Part shown: piece by piece, positions 61,377 to 64,000 of the stretch | How the letters are laid out: each line of letters begins with the position of its first letter | Numbering within the stretch: the stretch's first letter is position 1 | Assembly (NCBI GenBank): GCA_002011215.1 | Contig: MTML01000011.1 | Coordinates: 1-64,000, forward strand | Length of the DNA stretch: 64,000 bases | From: Archaeoglobus sp. JdFR-24 | GTDB lineage: Archaea > Halobacteriota > Archaeoglobi > Archaeoglobales > Archaeoglobaceae | Direction of reading: 5' to 3' | Made by a program: the position numbers and the translations under genes | Notes under the pieces: model-generated | What the model was told of the DNA's origin: nothing | Databases searched by the model: none | The model's input: the letters and a program-made list of their open reading frames with translations, nothing else

Positions 61377-62144
61377 ATGCTCATTTTTGTCGGTACAGGA
61401 ATATGGGACGAGAAAGATATCAGTTTGAGGGGGATCGAGGCTGCCAGAATGGCCGATGAGGTTTATGTAGAATTTTATACTTCTAAACCAAATACAAGTG
61501 TTGAGAAACTAAAAATGCTTCTGAGACGGGATGTGTTTTTGCTTGACAGATCCGACCTCGAAGAAAATAGCAGAAAAATTGTCGAGAGGGCGATGACGAA
61601 AGATGTGGTAATTCTTGTTCCTGGAGATCCGATGATTGCTACAACCCATTCTGCCATCAGAGTTCAGGCTAGAAAAATGGGCGTGGAGACAAAAATAATT
61701 CATTCTTCCAGCATCATCAGCGGTGTTTGTGGTATAACTGGCCTTCACAACTACAGATTCGGGAGATCGGCGACTATAAGCTATCCATTTAGAGGGAGAA
61801 TTTCGAGGACACCACTGGAGACCATTGAAAACAACTGGAAAATCGATGCACATACCTTGCTATTCTTAGACCTTCATCCCGAGCCCATGAAAATTAACCA
61901 GGCTATTTCTCTTCTTGAGGAGCTTGACAACTCTATTCTGAAATGTTATGGTGTTGGTGTTGCCAGAGCCGGCTCAGCTGATGCTGATGTGAGGTGTAAT
62001 ACACTGAAGGAGCTAAAGAAATATGATTTTGGATTGCCCATGCACATTCTTGTAGTGCTCTCAAAAAAGATTCATATAACTGAATTTGAGTATCTAAGGG
62101 AGTTTGCCTGTGCCCCTGATGATCTGCGAAATTTTGTGGAATGA
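61377..62144 (+). CDS. dph5: Diphthine synthase
   Basis: 255 residues. SAM-dependent methyltransferase that trimethylates the modified histidine of elongation factor 2. Blocks: MLIFVGTGIWDEKDISLRGI, YVEFYTSKPN, VVILVPGDPMIATTHSAIRV, IIHSSSIISGVCGITGLHNY and TLLFLDLHPEPMKINQA. ATG 61377 lies 28 bases after a TATA box AATTTAAAA (61345-61353), so the transcript is probably leaderless. Fold and length match archaeal Dph5. Confidence 0.95.
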   Translation: MLIFVGTGIWDEKDISLRGIEAARMADEVYVEFYTSKPNTSVEKLKMLLRRDVFLLDRSDLEENSRKIVERAMTKDVVILVPGDPMIATTHSAIRVQARKMGVETKIIHSSSIISGVCGITGLHNYRFGRSATISYPFRGRISRTPLETIENNWKIDAHTLLFLDLHPEPMKINQAISLLEELDNSILKCYGVGVARAGSADADVRCNTLKELKKYDFGLPMHILVVLSKKIHITEFEYLREFACAPDDLRNFVE

Positions 62145-62244
62145 CGAGGCTTATTTTAATTATCAAATTTATAAACCATTTCAGATGATGTTAATTTTGA
62201 GTTAATTCTATATACAAAGAAAACTAAAATAATTGGGGGTTGAT

Positions 62245-63735
62245 ATGGTTGCCCCAGAATTATCTTCAGATGTTGGTGTGCATGAAATTGTTTACTACCT
62301 CAAGAAGATTTTCGAGGGTCATCTTGCAAGAAAAATAATCAGGAAACTGTCAAATCCCAAAAGAGTTGAGAGAATCCTCTCAATATATTGTGGAGTTGAG
62401 AAGGCAAAGGGATTGAAGGAAAGAATATATTCGGAGGGTTTTTCAAGGATTGTCGCTACTGCTGCAAAAAAATTCGATATAGATGAAGATACGCTCAGAA
62501 GAGGGTTAAAAAACAAGTATTATAGGAAAGGACTCGCAAATGTAATAATGGGAATAGCTGAGTTTGGCATAACAATGCCTCAGAAGTTATATGCACCCTT
62601 TTTAGTTGTCTGGAATTTTACAAAAAAATGTAATTTGAAGTGCAAGCACTGTTATGCAAATGCAGGAAAAGCTGAGTATGAACTGAGCCTTAAGGAGAAA
62701 ATAGATGTTGTAGATCAGCTGGATCAAGCAGGGGTTGTTGCAATCTCCTTTTCTGGTGGTGAGCCTCTCATACACAAAGACCTCTGGCCTGTTGCTGAAT
62801 ATGCATCAAATCTCGGCATGCATGTAAGTGTTGCTACAAACGGCACTTTGATAGACGAGGGGACTGCAAGGAGGTTGAAGGAGGTGGGGGTTGATTACGT
62901 TGAAATTAGCCTTGATGCAGCTAAATCAGAGGATCACGACTACTTTAGAGGCGTTCCCAGAGCTTTTGAGAGATCTGTAGAGGGTATAAAGAACTGTATC
63001 AGAGAGGGAATTCAAACTGCGATCGCCACAACAGTGACCAGCTTGAACCTTAACCAGATACCTGAAATCGTCTCTCTTGCTGAGGAATTGGGAGTGTGCA
63101 GGCTGGTTGTGTTTAATTTTATCCCGACAGGCAGAGGTAAAGAAATAGTAAATCTTGACCTCGATATTGATGAGAGAGAATTGTTGCTTGAATATCTCTA
63201 TGATGAACTTCAGGAAAGCAGTTTGCAGGTGCTCTCAACCTCTCCAGTTTTCGCAGTTGTAGCTGTAAGAAAGTATTTAGAGAATAAAGGAAAAAAGATA
63301 GCCCCAACTCATTTTGCAGATGTATGTATGCCCACAGACGGTGCACTTATACTCTCTGAGTTCATAGGCGGGTGTGGTGCAGGAAGACTTTATTGCGGGA
63401 TCCAGCCAAACGGAGATATAACGCCATGTGTTTTCATGCCTATTGTGGTAGGAAATGTCAAGGAGGGTTTTCTCCAGGTCTGGCAACAAAATGAGATTCT
63501 TCAAGCTCTCAGAGACAGAGACAGGAAAGATTACGCGTGCAGAGACTGTGGATATAGATATATCTGTGGTGGTTGCAGAGCAAGAGCCTATGGTTATTTT
63601 GGAGACTATCTGGGATTTGATCCGGGATGTCATATAAAGAGAGTGCCTCTCAGTATTATTTATGGTAAGCAGGCGTTAAATTACGCAAAAACTCGATCAA
63701 CGTTCGAATCACCCCTATTATATCACCAGAAATAG
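62245..63735 (+). CDS. Radical SAM/SPASM protein with N-terminal extension
   Basis: 496 residues. Residues 1-120 are a helical extension (IVYYLKKIFEGHLARKIIRK, VIMGIAEFGITM). The radical SAM core has CNLKCKHCYANAGK (C129, C133, C136) and SFSGGEPLIHKDL, VATNGTLIDEGTARRLKEVG. The SPASM part carries C...C GCGAGRLYCGIQPNGDITPC, CRDCGYRYICGGCRARAYGY and FDPGC, i.e. extra Fe-S clusters. SPASM enzymes modify peptides or tetrapyrroles (AhbC/AhbD in archaeal heme synthesis). The extension is unusual; substrate unknown. ATG 62245 fits GGGGGTTG; no other genes in its operon. Confidence 0.82.
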   Translation: MVAPELSSDVGVHEIVYYLKKIFEGHLARKIIRKLSNPKRVERILSIYCGVEKAKGLKERIYSEGFSRIVATAAKKFDIDEDTLRRGLKNKYYRKGLANVIMGIAEFGITMPQKLYAPFLVVWNFTKKCNLKCKHCYANAGKAEYELSLKEKIDVVDQLDQAGVVAISFSGGEPLIHKDLWPVAEYASNLGMHVSVATNGTLIDEGTARRLKEVGVDYVEISLDAAKSEDHDYFRGVPRAFERSVEGIKNCIREGIQTAIATTVTSLNLNQIPEIVSLAEELGVCRLVVFNFIPTGRGKEIVNLDLDIDERELLLEYLYDELQESSLQVLSTSPVFAVVAVRKYLENKGKKIAPTHFADVCMPTDGALILSEFIGGCGAGRLYCGIQPNGDITPCVFMPIVVGNVKEGFLQVWQQNEILQALRDRDRKDYACRDCGYRYICGGCRARAYGYFGDYLGFDPGCHIKRVPLSIIYGKQALNYAKTRSTFESPLLYHQK

Positions 63736-63742
63736 AGAAACG

Positions 63743-63750
63743 TTTTTAAT
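63743..63750 (+). promoter_or_regulatory. TATA box of the terminal HerA-like gene
   Basis: TTTTTAAT centred about 28 bases before ATG 63775 predicts a leaderless message. Confidence 0.45.
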
Positions 63751-63774
63751 CTTTCTTTTTTAATATTCAATGTG

Positions 63775-64000
63775 ATGAAAGGGCTTATCGGAAGGATATT
63801 CGGTGAGGCAAGTTCAACAGAGTTTAATTTTGTTGTCTTTGAACCGAAAGAGATCAGAAGGACAGATTACGTGAAAGTCTGGAACGATTCTGATGGCTGG
63901 GTTGTTGCTCAGGTTCTTGATATAGTCGCCACTACAGATCTAAGCGAGGCTGAGGCGTTAAAAGGCAGAAATGCGGAAAAAGAGACTTATGTAGCCAAAG
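63775..64000 (+). CDS. HerA-like ATPase, N-terminal part (cut by window edge)
   Basis: 75 residues visible: MKGLIGRIFGEASSTEFNFV, then VFEPKEIRRTDYVKVWND and WVVAQVLDIVATTD. This is the HAS-barrel opening of archaeal HerA/DUF87 ATPases, where IGRIFGE-STxFxF is a frequent start. The ATPase domain lies to the right. It is a second HerA-type protein, separate from the one at 40.7-42.2 kb, so it may be a general DNA translocase. Confidence is limited by the small part seen. Confidence 0.65.
   Translation, partial: MKGLIGRIFGEASSTEFNFVVFEPKEIRRTDYVKVWNDSDGWVVAQVLDIVATTDLSEAEALKGRNAEKETYVAK

Overview
This window is archaeal and most likely from an Archaeoglobaceae member (Archaeoglobus, Geoglobus or Ferroglobus type); the genus is an inference from gene content, not from a search. 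The archaeal evidence is strong: Orc1/Cdc6, FEN1 with a PCNA-binding tail, the Mre11-Rad50-NurA-HerA repair operon, archaeal NadM, diphthine synthase and an intron-containing tRNA. Many genes have a TATA-like box about 25-30 bases before the start codon with almost no leader, and others have GGTGA-type ribosome sites. Methenyl-tetrahydromethanopterin cyclohydrolase, a D-lactate dehydrogenase pair, acetyl-CoA synthetase and methylmalonyl-CoA mutase without core methanogenesis genes fit a non-methanogenic anaerobic heterotroph.

Region 1-8.1 kb is an accessory island. It holds the end of a type I restriction subunit (HsdR), a YgjP-like metallopeptidase, several decayed zinc-ribbon genes, a 560-residue protein ending in a PIN nuclease domain, and a compact six-gene operon. 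In that operon five small winged-helix proteins surround a Schlafen AlbA_2-domain protein, and two of them form a tandem pair (types A and B) that appears twice. The island stops at the 3' end of a tRNA-Arg gene. This operon is the best candidate for an undescribed system.

Region 8.3-18.6 kb is housekeeping: S-adenosylhomocysteine hydrolase, a nitroreductase, a SAM hydrolase of the DUF62 family, DUF61, enoyl-CoA hydratase, a zinc-ribbon/MidA-like methyltransferase pair, NadM, Orc1/Cdc6, MoaB and FEN1. Region 18.6-32.4 kb is carbon and vitamin metabolism: an acetate transporter with acetyl-CoA synthetase and a divergent ribbon-helix-helix regulator, a dead response regulator, Mch, PyrD-PyrK, the D-lactate dehydrogenase pair, ThiC and an aconitase-family large subunit.

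Region 32.9-37.9 kb is a propionyl/methylmalonyl-CoA block: acyl-CoA dehydrogenase, both mutase subunits, MeaB and a cobalamin adenosyltransferase. Then come an ArsR-like regulator, a nitrilase-family amidase, a histone-deacetylase-like amidohydrolase and a TlyA-like methyltransferase. Region 40.7-47.8 kb is the complete DNA-end resection operon mre11-rad50-nurA-(small HerA-linked protein)-herA. Region 47.9-53.8 kb holds serine hydroxymethyltransferase, a coiled-coil protein, a ferredoxin, a thioredoxin/glutaredoxin set and a DRG-type GTPase.

Region 54-61.1 kb is an exported formate dehydrogenase (Tat signal, cysteine in place of selenocysteine) with Fe-S, small membrane and cytochrome b subunits, facing a convergent Fe-S protein/TorD-like maturation pair. 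The window ends with diphthine synthase, a radical SAM/SPASM protein and the start of a HerA-like ATPase. Short perfect tandem duplications recur in the spacers and several straddle stop codons.
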